Shown here piece by piece: positions 53,023 to 61,879 of a DNA stretch of 64,000 nt (the first letter of the stretch is position 1; each line of letters starts with the position of its first letter). The DNA comes from an uncultured Marvinbryantia sp. (GTDB lineage Bacteria; Bacillota; Clostridia; Lachnospirales; Lachnospiraceae). The notes below the pieces were generated by a model, which saw only the letters and a program-made list of their open reading frames with translations, ran no database searches and was not told where the DNA came from. Where the stretch lies: NCBI GenBank assembly GCA_937915375.1, contig CALDMO010000018.1, positions 1-64,000 on the forward strand, given 5' to 3'. Made by a program: the position numbers and the translations under genes.

Positions 53023-53742
53023 ATGGCAGCCGGAGTGACAGACATTCATATACATCTTTTGCCGGGACTGGATGACGGTGTGCAGTCGAAAGAGGAAACA
53101 CTGGCTGTTTTAAAAGAAGCAGCGACGCAGCAGATTCGGCGTATCATCGTGACACCGCATTTTTATCCAGGACGTTACGAGGTTACGGCAGAGGAAGCGC
53201 TGCTGGTGTTTGATGAAGTGCGGGAGTTATGTCAAAAAGAGGCAATCCCAATCGAACTGTATGCCGGGCAAGAGTGTTTTTATTACAGTGAACTGGCAGA
53301 TCAGCTTGATCGGGGCAATGTGCTTACGATGGCAGACAGCCGGTATGTACTGGTGGAGTTTGAAACGCAGGCGCCGTTTTCCAAAATTTCCGGAGGCCTG
53401 AGAGATCTTTTGAACAGGGGCTATGTACCGATTCTCGCTCATTTTGAACGTTACTTGTGTCTGCAAAAGGAGGAGCGCCTGCAGCAGTTAAAAACACTGG
53501 GTGTACGGCTGCAGATGAGTTTTGATGTGGTACGTATTCCGGATCGGCTGTTCAAAAAGAACGTCTGGCGCAGGGTTGCGGCAGACGGTATGGTGGATTA
53601 TTTTGGCAGTGATTGTCATGGAATGCAGTTTCGGCCGCTACGGGTGCGGGAAGCCTGTGAATGGCTGGAGCAAAATCTGGATCATGCATTGCTGATGCGT
53701 ATTTTTCAGAAAAATATTGAAGATATTTTAGAAAATAGATAG
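53023..53742 (+). CDS. PHP-type protein tyrosine phosphatase (CpsB/YwqE family)
   Basis: A 239-residue metal-dependent phosphatase that removes phosphate from the BY-kinase of the same locus. Metal-binding motifs are DIHIHLLPGLDDG near 6, IVTPHFYPGRY near 42, a central glutamate in YAGQECFYY near 81, AHFERYL near 139 and FGSDCHGMQFRP near 194. Start at ATG 53023 with GGAGG six bases upstream; an in-frame ATG at 52993 lacks a site. First gene of the exopolysaccharide operon, 11 bases before the chain-length gene. Confidence 0.9.
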   Translation: MAAGVTDIHIHLLPGLDDGVQSKEETLAVLKEAATQQIRRIIVTPHFYPGRYEVTAEEALLVFDEVRELCQKEAIPIELYAGQECFYYSELADQLDRGNVLTMADSRYVLVEFETQAPFSKISGGLRDLLNRGYVPILAHFERYLCLQKEERLQQLKTLGVRLQMSFDVVRIPDRLFKKNVWRRVAADGMVDYFGSDCHGMQFRPLRVREACEWLEQNLDHALLMRIFQKNIEDILENR

Positions 53743-53753
53743 AGGAGGAACTC

Positions 53754-54473
53754 ATGGAAACTGGAATGGAACAAACTTTTCGTCCGGATCTTGCGGATGA
53801 CGAAATTGAAATTGATCTGAAAGAATTATTTTTCTTTCTGCTGCATAGCTGGAAAATGATTTTTCTGGCACTTTTGATAGGGGCTTCGATTTTCGGTGCG
53901 TATCATGTGTTTCTGATGAGTCCGGCTTATCAGGCAGACGCGAAGATCTACATTACAAATACGGATTCGATGATTTCGTTTTCGGATCTGCAGCTCAGTG
54001 CAGCGCTGACCGATGACTATGCGGATATCATCAAGAGCCGTACCGTACTGAATCGGGTTATCAAGGAAATGAATTTGGATATGAATTACCGTCAGTTGGC
54101 GGGATTAATCACAGTGGAAAATCCGGATTCTACACATATTATACATATCAAAGTGACAACGGATGATATGGAAACGAGTCGTGACATTGCAAATTCGTTG
54201 TTGAATATCAGTATCAGTCAGATTTACCAGATTATTGGCAGCAGCGAACCGACGATCATTGATTATGCACAGGCAGAAGCGGTAGAAGACGTTTCGTCGA
54301 GTCTGTTTAAATATCTGTTGATTGGCGCATTTCTTGGCGCATTTCTGGTCTGTGGGATTGAAGTGATGCGATTCCTGATGAATACGACGATAAAGAGCGA
54401 AGAAGATGTGGAACGTTATCTGCAGATACCGGTACTGGCATTAGTTCCATATTATAAGGAAAAGAAAATATAA
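53754..54473 (+). CDS. Polysaccharide chain-length / kinase-activator membrane protein (YveK/CapA type)
   Basis: A 239-residue Wzz-type protein. Two membrane helices (about 28-50 and 183-205) flank an external domain; the N-terminal EIDLKELFFFLLHSWKMIFLALLIG is typical. The short C-terminal cytoplasmic tail (EEDVERYLQIPVLALVPYYKEKK) is the part that activates the BY-kinase in Gram-positives. GAGGAGG precedes the ATG. It works with the kinase encoded 18 bases downstream. Confidence 0.92.
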   Translation: METGMEQTFRPDLADDEIEIDLKELFFFLLHSWKMIFLALLIGASIFGAYHVFLMSPAYQADAKIYITNTDSMISFSDLQLSAALTDDYADIIKSRTVLNRVIKEMNLDMNYRQLAGLITVENPDSTHIIHIKVTTDDMETSRDIANSLLNISISQIYQIIGSSEPTIIDYAQAEAVEDVSSSLFKYLLIGAFLGAFLVCGIEVMRFLMNTTIKSEEDVERYLQIPVLALVPYYKEKKI

Positions 54474-54491
54474 GGAAGGATACGCGAAAAC

Positions 54492-55265
54492 ATGAATCAA
54501 CAATATAACAGCCAGCCGGCAATGTTTGGTGTGCCGATGCGAAAAAGAGTGGTACTGCAGTATGGGGTGCTTCCATTTCAGGCGAGAGAAGCGATTAATG
54601 TACTGCGCGGTAATATACAACTGAGTGGATATGACTTGAAAGTGATTTCCATTACAAGTGCTTTGGCAAGCGAAGGAAAATCTTCCATTGCCTTTCATCT
54701 GGCGAAAAGTCTTGCCGGATTAAATAAAAAAGTAGTGTATTTGGATTGTGATATTCGAAATTCCATTACGATGATTCGCTATCAGATACAGGGAAATATT
54801 GCCGGGCTGAGTGAATTCCTGTGCGGACGTGTACATTTAAATGATATCATTTATCAGACGGACGACCAGTGGATGGATATGATTTTTGCCGGAGCGGTCG
54901 CTCCGAATCCCAGTGAACTGGTATCGGGACCTCTTTTTAGAGAACTGCTGGATCAGCTTCGGGGAATGTATGATTACGTAATTGTTGATGCACCTCCGGT
55001 CAATCCAGTCATTGATGGGGCATTGATATCCAGAGAGTGCGACGGTACGATTCTAGTTGTATCCAGCGGGATTACGGAGCGTGCGCAGGTGATCCGTGCC
55101 AAGCGTCAGCTGGAATTTGCAGGAATCAAGGTGCTCGGCGCCGTGTTAAATAAAGTGGGTATGAAACGCGACGGTTATGGCTACAGTTATGGTTACGGTT
55201 ATGGCTATGGAGAACAGAGAAAAAAACAGAAGAAAAAAGAGACTGCAAAACAGAAAAAGAAATGA
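54492..55265 (+). CDS. Bacterial tyrosine kinase (CpsD/YwqD type)
   Basis: A 257-residue cytoplasmic BY-kinase. Walker A is SALASEGKSSIAFHLA near 55, Walker A' VVYLDCDIRNS near 79, Walker B YDYVIVDAPPVNPV near 159. The C-terminal tail is a tyrosine cluster of alternating Gly/Tyr (about 227-242), the autophosphorylation site, followed by a Lys-rich end. With the membrane activator it forms the split Gram-positive form of the kinase. The last four bases overlap the LCP gene (ATGA). Confidence 0.93.
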   Translation: MNQQYNSQPAMFGVPMRKRVVLQYGVLPFQAREAINVLRGNIQLSGYDLKVISITSALASEGKSSIAFHLAKSLAGLNKKVVYLDCDIRNSITMIRYQIQGNIAGLSEFLCGRVHLNDIIYQTDDQWMDMIFAGAVAPNPSELVSGPLFRELLDQLRGMYDYVIVDAPPVNPVIDGALISRECDGTILVVSSGITERAQVIRAKRQLEFAGIKVLGAVLNKVGMKRDGYGYSYGYGYGYGEQRKKQKKKETAKQKKK

Positions 55266-56320
55266 GGACACGAAGAAGACATAGACACAGCCTGGGATAC
55301 CGCATCCGGCGCTGGTTTCGTCATAACAAACGACTTGCGGTTTGCGGTTCGCTTTTAAGCCTCACTGTTATCGGTGCAGGTATCGGTTTTGTGTTTCATG
55401 CACAAAAAGAACAGAAAAGCCGTCATGTAACAGCCGGAACTTCCGTGAATGTCGGCAGCGGCTATCGCAATATTACATATAAGGGAAAACATTATCAGTA
55501 CAACAATCTGATTACCAATGTCCTTTACGCGGGGATTGATTCTACCGGTAAACTGGAATCATCGGCACGTTTTGGAGATCAGGCAAGGGCAGACAGTATT
55601 TCTCTTGTCGTGATGGATAAGAAACATAAAAAGATGACGATTATTGCGATCAGCCGTGATACGATGACAGATATTCATCGTTATACACTGGATGGAACGG
55701 ATCGCGGAGCGGGAGAGTCGCATCTTGGCTTTGCTTATACCTATGGGGAAGGCGGAAAGGTTAGCTGTGAAAATTTGGTCTGGTCTGTCTCGAATCTGTT
55801 ATACAACATTCCGATTCAGGAATACGTTGTCACGAATCAGACCTCCATGCCCTATATCAACAATCTGGTAGGAGGGGTGACTGTTACAGTGCCAAATGAT
55901 GATCTGGTACAGAAATATCCGGAACTGAGCAGTGGAGCGGTAGTGACACTGAATGACCGAACCATCACAGATTACCTGCATTATCGGGATACGTCCGTAG
56001 ATTTCAGTAATGAAGGGCGTATTGCACGTCAGAAATCCTTTATTAATGCGTTTATTCCATTGGCGAAAGCGAAAACGCAGACAGACCTTAATGGAATGTG
56101 GGAAAAACTGGAAGCGATGGAGGATTATCTGCAGACCAGTATTACGAAAAACAAATATATTGATCTGGTGAATGTGATGGAGCAGATTACTTATACAGAT
56201 GAAGATTTCTACAGCCTTCCCGGAGAAAACAGGGTGGGTGAACTGCATGATGAGTTTTATCCGGATATGGAGGTAATTCAGGATAAAGTCATAGAGTTAT
56301 TCTATGAGGAGGTTTCTTAA
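55262..56320 (+). CDS. LytR-CpsA-Psr (LCP) family ligase
   Basis: A 352-residue membrane-anchored enzyme expected to transfer undecaprenyl-linked polymer to peptidoglycan. A basic N-terminus (RTRRRHRHSLGYRIRRWF) is followed by one membrane helix (about 27-48) and the extracytoplasmic LCP domain. Motifs: NVLYAGIDSTG near 88, ARADSISLVVMDKKHKKMTIIAISRDTMTDI near 105-135, GGVTVTVPNDDLV near 205 and RIARQKSFINAF near 257. It lacks the C-terminal LytR_C domain, which a separate gene 0.8 kb downstream supplies. Starts inside the kinase gene. Confidence 0.92.
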   Translation: MRTRRRHRHSLGYRIRRWFRHNKRLAVCGSLLSLTVIGAGIGFVFHAQKEQKSRHVTAGTSVNVGSGYRNITYKGKHYQYNNLITNVLYAGIDSTGKLESSARFGDQARADSISLVVMDKKHKKMTIIAISRDTMTDIHRYTLDGTDRGAGESHLGFAYTYGEGGKVSCENLVWSVSNLLYNIPIQEYVVTNQTSMPYINNLVGGVTVTVPNDDLVQKYPELSSGAVVTLNDRTITDYLHYRDTSVDFSNEGRIARQKSFINAFIPLAKAKTQTDLNGMWEKLEAMEDYLQTSITKNKYIDLVNVMEQITYTDEDFYSLPGENRVGELHDEFYPDMEVIQDKVIELFYEEVS

Positions 56321-56386
56321 CGGTTTAAACTTAGCAATAAGTTTGAACATAGATGTAAAATTGGTAAGAAAGGAGGGAAATGACCA

Positions 56387-56983
56387 ATGAAAAAGTTTGT
56401 AGCATTTGTTTGTGCAGCAATGATGGCATTCGGTACAGTTGCATCTGCAGCTGGTCCGAGCATTACAACTGTTGTAGAATCTACTGCCACTGTTACAGGC
56501 GGAACCGGTAAAGTAGAGGGAACGGTATCTGTTTCCAAAGCAGATCCGGTTGCTTACAAAAGTGAGACTGCGAAAGCAGCCGTAGCACTTTTGAATGACG
56601 CTGACAAGACTCCGACGATGGAAGAACTAGCAACAGCACTGGCGCTGGATACAACAGAAGTAAAAACTGTACAGGGAACAGACATCGACCTGAAAGAATT
56701 CAAGGCGGTTGCTCTGTTTATGGAACTGGGAATAGATAGCGAAGAGAAATTTACAATGACAGAGAAAGGTACTGTTGTTGCAGAAATCACTGCTGATGTT
56801 CTCAAAGATGTAGACCCGGAAAAACTGAGTAACTACGTAATCCTGTTCGTTGATCCGGAAACGGGCGACGTTACAGTAATCGAATTGGACAAAGAAAAGT
56901 TTGATGCAGCGACAGGAAAAGTGGAAGTAGAATTCCCGGCACTTGGTACCTTTACAATTCTGGAGAAAAACGCTGCAGAATAA
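56387..56983 (+). CDS. Secreted protein of unknown function in the exopolysaccharide operon
   Basis: A 198-residue exported protein. A clear signal peptide (MKKFVAFVCAAMMAFGTVASAA) is followed by a Ser/Thr/Val-rich segment, then an alpha-rich middle (DKTPTMEELATALAL...LKEFKAVALFMELGI) and a beta-rich end (VILFVDPETGDVTVIELDKEKFDAATGKV, then VEFPALGTFTILE). No Cys after the signal, no sortase motif, so it should be released or held by the polymer. Mature protein is acidic. AAAGGAGGG precedes the ATG. I recognise no family. Its place between the LCP gene and the LytR_C gene suggests a role in polymer export or attachment. Confidence 0.8.
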   Translation: MKKFVAFVCAAMMAFGTVASAAGPSITTVVESTATVTGGTGKVEGTVSVSKADPVAYKSETAKAAVALLNDADKTPTMEELATALALDTTEVKTVQGTDIDLKEFKAVALFMELGIDSEEKFTMTEKGTVVAEITADVLKDVDPEKLSNYVILFVDPETGDVTVIELDKEKFDAATGKVEVEFPALGTFTILEKNAAE

Positions 56984-57014
56984 GAGAAATGTGCCAGATG
57001 CAGTCAGGCGCGGC

Positions 57015-57036
57015 GAAACGGCAGAAATGCCGTTTC
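57015..57036 (+). terminator. Intercistronic hairpin
   Basis: A perfect 9-bp stem, GAAACGGCA with TGCCGTTTC, closing a GAAA tetraloop. GGCAGAAA/TTTCTGCC gives a competing stem over the same bases. No T tract follows, so message stabilisation or processing is more likely than termination. Confidence 0.45.
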
Positions 57037-57111
57037 TGCCAAACTGTTTGATCAAAGAGATGGGGATTGAAAAATCCTATAAATACAGAAAGATGTTGAG
57101 GGGCATATACG

Positions 57112-57732
57112 ATGTCAAAAAAGAAAAATTATAATCAGGAAAAGAATCCATTACAGATGGTTTTATATACAGGAATCGTGTTGGCGTTGCTAGTGTTTCT
57201 TTTTGTTCTGGTGTTCCAGAATAAAAACAAACAGGCAGCTTTTGAAGAAAAAATAAAAGAAATGACAGCGCGGGAAACAGAGATGGTGATGACGGAACGC
57301 AAGCCGAGAGAAGAAACGAAATCTGAGACAGAAGCAGTTACGGCGGGAAGCACGAATGTAACTGCGCAGACGGAGCAAACGATGAACACACCGACCGAGA
57401 GAGAACAGAGTGGACTTATGTCTGCGGAAGTAAATATTTTGGTTTTAAATGGAAGCGAACGTCCGGGGGTAGCTGGAATCTGGAAAATACATCTGGAGGA
57501 AAGCGGCTATACCAATGTTTATACGGCGACTTATACAGAGGCCCTGGAACAGACACTGATCTACACGGATGACGCGGCGCTTGGAGAGATGCTGAAAACA
57601 GAATTTACAAACGCGGTGGTACATCCGGGCAAGGTGGAATCCGGGATTGAGATGACAGAGGGAGAGACGCTGCCGGAAACGATCGACGCGTATATCATTA
57701 TCGGGAGAAATAATGTGACTGTGAGCGGGTAA
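57112..57732 (+). CDS. Membrane-anchored LytR_C-domain protein
   Basis: A 206-residue protein with one N-terminal membrane helix (about 21-41), a Glu/Lys coiled-coil-like stretch and a Thr/Glu-rich linker (about 45-105), and a C-terminal LytR_C domain (about 107-206; VNILVLNGSERPGVAGIWKIHLEESGYTNVYTAT and YIIIGRNNVTVSG). LytR_C normally sits at the C-terminus of LCP proteins. Here the LCP enzyme two genes upstream lacks it, so the two products may act as a split pair. GAGGGG precedes the ATG. Confidence 0.82.
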   Translation: MSKKKNYNQEKNPLQMVLYTGIVLALLVFLFVLVFQNKNKQAAFEEKIKEMTARETEMVMTERKPREETKSETEAVTAGSTNVTAQTEQTMNTPTEREQSGLMSAEVNILVLNGSERPGVAGIWKIHLEESGYTNVYTATYTEALEQTLIYTDDAALGEMLKTEFTNAVVHPGKVESGIEMTEGETLPETIDAYIIIGRNNVTVSG

Positions 57733-57808
57733 GCATTTATATAGCGCACGGAGAAAAAATTATTTTATAAGCGGGTAGACAAACATCAAAATTATATAGG
57801 GAAGCATA

Positions 57809-57844
57809 CAATACGTCTACAGATTATTGATTGTAGACGTATTG
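57809..57844 (+). repeat. Perfect 13-bp inverted repeat upstream of the transferase pseudogene
   Basis: CAATACGTCTACA (57809-57821) and TGTAGACGTATTG (57832-57844), with a 10-base loop. TCGTTTCC follows, a poor T tract. It may be a weak terminator, an antitermination element of the polysaccharide operon, or a recombination trace. Confidence 0.6.
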
Positions 57845-57898
57845 TCGTTTCCCGGGGAATATGGATGGAAAGAAAAAGTATGTGGGAGAGGACAGGAA

Positions 57899-58585
57899 AT
57901 GTATCGGAAAAAATCCAGTGGCTGGACAAATAAGCTCAGTGGCGTCATCATAACGGATAAAACGGTATCGAAAGAAACAATTGAACGATGTATGGAAATG
58001 GGACTTACGGTTCATTTGAATCTCGCGCAGATATCGGAGAAAACCGGAGGAAGACAGTCGGTGAAAAAAATTGGTGATTATACCGTTCTTACTTCCAGCC
58101 TTAATGTTATGTCTCTGAAACAGGCGTTTTTGAAAAGGATGATCGATCTTATTGCCGGTTTTTTCGGATGTATTGCGACCGGAATTATTTTTATTTTCAT
58201 TGCGCCGATCATTTATATCAGCTCTCTGGGGCCGATCTTTTTTGCGCGGGAGCGTATCGGGCAAAACGGAAAAACATTTAAGATGTACAAGTTCCGCAGT
58301 ATGTACATGGACGCGGAAGAACGGAAAACGGAATTAATGAAAGAAAATAAGATGAGTAGCAATCTGATGTTCAAGCTTGATTTTGATCCGCGGATTATCG
58401 GAAATAGAATTCTTCCGGATGGAACGAAAAAGACAGGAATCGGTCAATTTATCCGTTCGACCTCTTTGGATGAATTTCCGCAGTTTTTCAATATTTTTTT
58501 AGGGCAGATGTCTCTGGTCGGTAGGAAGGATATAATAGGGATAACCAGAGAAAAAACCTGTGTTTATGCGGTTTCTGCCTGTTAG
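57899..58585 (+). pseudogene. Deleted and truncated copy of the priming sugar transferase
   Basis: An open frame of 228 codons whose translation matches parts of the intact transferase at 58993-60411. It keeps the first 14 residues (MYRKKSSGWTNKLS against MYKKNSSGWLKHFD), then jumps in frame to GVIITDK (intact residue about 173), loses about 40 more residues before VSKETIERC, and then runs collinearly through the catalytic domain to FPQFFNIFLGQMSLVG. After that it diverges and stops, losing the C-terminal catalytic motifs (the RP motif and PGITGMWQVSGR). All four to five N-terminal membrane helices are missing. Probably inactive, although both internal deletions keep the frame. Confidence 0.85.
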
Positions 58586-58822
58586 TTGCTTTTGCAGATT
58601 TCCTTTTTTCGTGTCTTGGAATGGCGGGCATATGGATGAGCATAAACAAAGGAATGGTTCTTTGGATGCTCATTTTGACCCATTCACAGAGCGTGAAAAA
58701 TTGAAAAAGGAGAAGCGACTAAGCCTGTGTTCTGTATCAGAATAACAGGCTGTCCGTCGTTGTGGTCTGGATATAAGATAAAAAAAGTAATAATAATAAA
58801 TGAAATAATAACCCTCATCGTA

Positions 58823-58851
58823 TTGTGTGAGGGGGTAAAGCGAGGTATAAT
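58823..58851 (+). promoter_or_regulatory. Promoter of the intact sugar transferase
   Basis: TTGTGT (58823-58828), 17 bases, perfect TATAAT (58846-58851), in an otherwise non-coding gap of about 400 bases (58586-58992). The leader has a small AATGC/GCATT hairpin near 58863, then ATTGATTGCAGATGTA, which resembles the leader of the pseudogene copy (57826 onward). Confidence 0.65.
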
Positions 58852-58992
58852 AAATGAAGCGAATGCAAAGCATTGATTGCAGATGTAATTCCCCAACCCC
58901 TTGTAGTGGGAAGAAACGATACAAGTAAATTAGAGATAAAAAAGAATGAAGAATACGAGTTATTTCATTATGATAAAGAGGGAGAATAGATA

Positions 58993-60411
58993 ATGTACAA
59001 GAAGAATTCAAGTGGCTGGTTAAAACATTTTGATTTTATCTTTTTAGATTTGTTATGTGTGCAGCTTGCATTTTATATATCATATGTATTACGCCAGGGC
59101 GATTGGAATCCATATGTGGTTCCATTATACCGAAATATGGCGATTTTCGTAGAGCTTGCAGACGTTATCGTGATTTTTGTCTTTGAATCTTATAAGAATG
59201 TTCTAAAAAGAGGCCATTACAAAGAATTTGCCTCTTCTATTAAGCAGTCGATTGTGTTAGTGCTGGTAAGCAGTTTATATTTGATTACGATTCAGGAAGG
59301 AAACGATTATTCCAGAATCGCACTTTACATGATGGCTGGTATCTATGGAGTTATCACGTATCTTACAAGAGTTTTATGGAAGCGTTATTTAAATCATCGA
59401 ATGACAACAGGTGTGGATAGTTCTCTGATTATCGTCACGACAAGCCGTATTGCAAAAGAAGTTGTGGAGAATGTAAAAGAACACAATTATGAAATGTGGC
59501 AGATTAATGGTGTCATCGTTGTAGATAAAGATATGACCGGTGAAAGTATCGAGGGCATACCGGTTGTTTCTGACGCAAAGAATGCAACAGAGTTTTTGCG
59601 TCAGGAGTGGGTTGATGAAGTGTTCATCAATTTAGATGAGGATACAGCCTATCCGAAAGAATTAGTAGAAAGATGTTCGGAGATGGGACTTACCGTGCAT
59701 CTGAGTCTTGCACAAGTAACCAACAGTACACTGGGAAAAGAAACGATAGGAAAGGTTGGAGATTATACTGTCCTTACCTCAAGTATCAATGTTATGACAG
59801 TGAAGCAGGCGTTTATGAAGAGAGCAATCGACATTGCAGCAGGGATTGTAGGATGTATGGTAACAGGTATCCTCTTCATCTTTATCGCACCGATTATTTA
59901 TATCAATTCCCCGGGACCAATTTTTTTCGTACAGGAAAGAATCGGAAAGAATGGAAAAACATTCAAGATGTACAAATTCCGCAGTATGTATATGGATGCG
60001 GAAGAACGAAAAGCAGAACTGATGAAAGAAAATAAGATGAGCAGTAATTTGATGTTCAAGATGGATTTCGATCCAAGAATTATAGGAAACAAAGTATTGC
60101 CAGATGGAACAAAAAAGACGGGGATTGGACAATTTATCCGTTCTACGTCAATTGATGAATTTCCACAATTTTGGAATGTTTTGAAGGGAGAGCTATCGCT
60201 CATCGGATTTCGTCCTTGCCTGAAATCGGAATTTTCAGAGTATTCATTTCATCATCGTTCAAGAATTGCTATGAAACCGGGAATTACCGGAATGTGGCAG
60301 GTAAGCGGTCGAAGTGACATCACTGATTTTGAGGAAGTCGTTAAGTTAGATACAGAATACATACGAAATTGGAGCATGGGATTGGATTTCAGGATTTTGT
60401 TAAGACAGTAA
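58993..60411 (+). CDS. Polyprenyl-phosphate sugar-1-phosphate transferase (priming transferase)
   Basis: A 472-residue initiating enzyme that loads the first sugar phosphate onto undecaprenyl phosphate. It is of the large WbaP/WcaJ type: about four N-terminal membrane helices (15-125), a Rossmann-like CoA-binding-type domain (ITTSRIAKEVVENV near 152), a re-entrant helix (AFMKRAIDIAAGIVGCMVTGI near 273), and the catalytic domain. The latter has QERIGKNGKTFKMYKFRSMY near 315, TSIDEFPQFWNVLKGELSLIGFRP near 384 and PGITGMWQVSGRSD near 430. Base use is more AT-rich than in the housekeeping genes. It has its own promoter inside the locus. Confidence 0.92.
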   Translation: MYKKNSSGWLKHFDFIFLDLLCVQLAFYISYVLRQGDWNPYVVPLYRNMAIFVELADVIVIFVFESYKNVLKRGHYKEFASSIKQSIVLVLVSSLYLITIQEGNDYSRIALYMMAGIYGVITYLTRVLWKRYLNHRMTTGVDSSLIIVTTSRIAKEVVENVKEHNYEMWQINGVIVVDKDMTGESIEGIPVVSDAKNATEFLRQEWVDEVFINLDEDTAYPKELVERCSEMGLTVHLSLAQVTNSTLGKETIGKVGDYTVLTSSINVMTVKQAFMKRAIDIAAGIVGCMVTGILFIFIAPIIYINSPGPIFFVQERIGKNGKTFKMYKFRSMYMDAEERKAELMKENKMSSNLMFKMDFDPRIIGNKVLPDGTKKTGIGQFIRSTSIDEFPQFWNVLKGELSLIGFRPCLKSEFSEYSFHHRSRIAMKPGITGMWQVSGRSDITDFEEVVKLDTEYIRNWSMGLDFRILLRQ

Positions 60412-60472
60412 AAACGGTGCTTCATAGAGATGGGTCGGTTTAATTAATAATAGTAGAAGTTTGGAGTTGTAA

Positions 60473-61606
60473 ATGAGTGAGAAATTAAGAATTGCTATGT
60501 TTGGACAAAAGAGATTGTCCAGAGAAGGCGGAATAGAAATTGTGGTAAAAGAACTTGCCACAAGAATGGTAGAGAATGGTCATGAAGTTACTTGTTACAA
60601 TCGTTCTGGGCATCATGTGAGTGGTAATGAGTTTGACGATACATATGAGAAAGATTATCTAGGCATTAAGCAGAAATTTGTTCCAACGATTGAGAAAAAA
60701 GGATTGTCTGCTGTTAGTGCATCGTTTTTTGCTGCCTTATGCAGTGCTTTTGGAAAATATGATGTGGTTCATATTCACGCAGAGGGACCGGCGTTCTTTT
60801 GTTGGATTCCGAGGCTGTTAGGCAAGAAGGTAATAGTTACTGTACATGGTATTGACTGGCAGAGAGAAAAATGGAAATCTGGTTTTGGATCTAAATTTAT
60901 CCGTCAGGGTGAAAAGAATGCAGTGAAGTATGCGGATGAAATCATTGTTTTGAGCAAAGGTGTTCAAACATATTTTGAAGATACATATGGAAGAAAAACA
61001 AGATTTATCCCAAACGGAGTAACCAGACCGAAAATAAGACAGCCAGAAATCATTACCGATAAATTTGGACTGACGAAAGATTCATATATATTATTTTTGG
61101 GCAGGTTGGTTCCGGAAAAGGGAATTCGATATTTAATTGAAGCATTTAAAGATATCCAGACTGATAAAAAACTTGTAATAGCAGGTGGAAGTTCTGATAC
61201 AGACGAGTTTACAGATGAATTAAAAGAACTTGCTAAAGGCGATGAAAGAATCTTATTTACAGGTTTTGTTCAAGGCGGAGAATTGGAAGAGTTATATAGT
61301 AATGCGTATATATACACACTTCCAAGCGATTTGGAGGGTATGCCGCTTAGTCTTTTAGAAGCTATGAGCTATGGAAATTGCTGTCTCGTATCGGATATTG
61401 ATGAATGTACGGAAGTGGTAGAGGATAAGGCTGTAATATTTAAGAAATCTGATGTAAATGATTTGAAAAAGTTTTTGCAAGAGTTATGCAATCGAGCAGA
61501 TGAAGTAGAAGTGTTAAAAAAGCAGGCAGCTGAATTTATTTGTAATAAATATAATTGGGATGAGATTGTGCAAGCAACATTGAGCTTATATAGGAGAAAG
61601 AAATAA
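60473..61606 (+). CDS. GT4-family glycosyltransferase
   Basis: A 377-residue GT-B fold glycosyltransferase, retaining family GT4, acting on the cytoplasmic face to extend the lipid-linked repeat unit. N-terminal MFGQKRLSREGGIEIVVKELATRMVENGHEV, the middle VVHIHAEGPAFFCWIPRLLGKKVIVTVHGIDWQREKW (near 100) and the nucleotide-sugar site LFLGRLVPEKGIRYLIEAF (near 205), with the E-x7-E motif in LPSDLEGMPLSLLEAMSYG (near 284). Resembles rhamnosyl- or similar transferases near the priming step. AT-rich like the gene before it. Its stop is directly followed by the ATG of a glycosyltransferase stump. Confidence 0.9.
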   Translation: MSEKLRIAMFGQKRLSREGGIEIVVKELATRMVENGHEVTCYNRSGHHVSGNEFDDTYEKDYLGIKQKFVPTIEKKGLSAVSASFFAALCSAFGKYDVVHIHAEGPAFFCWIPRLLGKKVIVTVHGIDWQREKWKSGFGSKFIRQGEKNAVKYADEIIVLSKGVQTYFEDTYGRKTRFIPNGVTRPKIRQPEIITDKFGLTKDSYILFLGRLVPEKGIRYLIEAFKDIQTDKKLVIAGGSSDTDEFTDELKELAKGDERILFTGFVQGGELEELYSNAYIYTLPSDLEGMPLSLLEAMSYGNCCLVSDIDECTEVVEDKAVIFKKSDVNDLKKFLQELCNRADEVEVLKKQAAEFICNKYNWDEIVQATLSLYRRKK

Positions 61607-61700
61607 ATGAGAATTTTAATGATAAATAATCTCCTCTAACCGAACGCAGGTAGTGAGATGTACATAGTAAAAATGCTGGAAAAATAGCGTAGTTACGGCA
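61607..61700 (+). pseudogene. Stump of another GT4 glycosyltransferase
   Basis: Starting at the ATG immediately after the previous stop, the frame reads MRILMINNLL, stop, PNAGSEMYIVKMLEK, stop. This is the N-terminal 25 or so residues of a GT4 enzyme (compare the intact gene at 61903: LNKFLHRNGGSETYIFKLGEAL). TAA at 61637 and TAG near 61685 break it, and the rest of the gene is missing. Confidence 0.75.
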
Positions 61701-61879
61701 CTTTTTGAGAGATGGATAGAGCTGCGAGTGCAGTTTTTATCTTGCTACCTAGGTTCAGTAACAGCAGATGATTTTATCATAAGAACTTTCAGTATCACTA
61801 CCTGCGTTTGTATGGAGCACTCTGGTTTATGAACAATACATTGGAAGTGCTTCATCTGAACAGAGGTAGTGAAATAGAA
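61643..61879. repeat. Cluster of three related repeats in inverted and direct orientation
   Basis: AACGCAGGTAGTGA (61643-61656) recurs as a perfect inverted copy TCACTACCTGCGTT (61795-61808), enclosing 138 bases. A third, direct copy with two changes, AACAGAGGTAGTGA, lies at 61859-61872. The second and third copies are part of a longer imperfect inverted pair (61788-61820 with 61847-61879, 24 of 33 positions matching). No long open frame lies in the enclosed segment. Confidence 0.75.

Noticed and set aside
58536..58545. TAGGGATAAC resembling part of a homing-endonuclease (I-SceI) site
   Set aside because: Only ten of the 18 bases match in a row, and no endonuclease or intron is nearby. Chance match.
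58560..58745. A 61-codon frame after the truncated transferase
   Set aside because: No ribosome site, overlaps the end of the pseudogene, no family resemblance; composition looks random.
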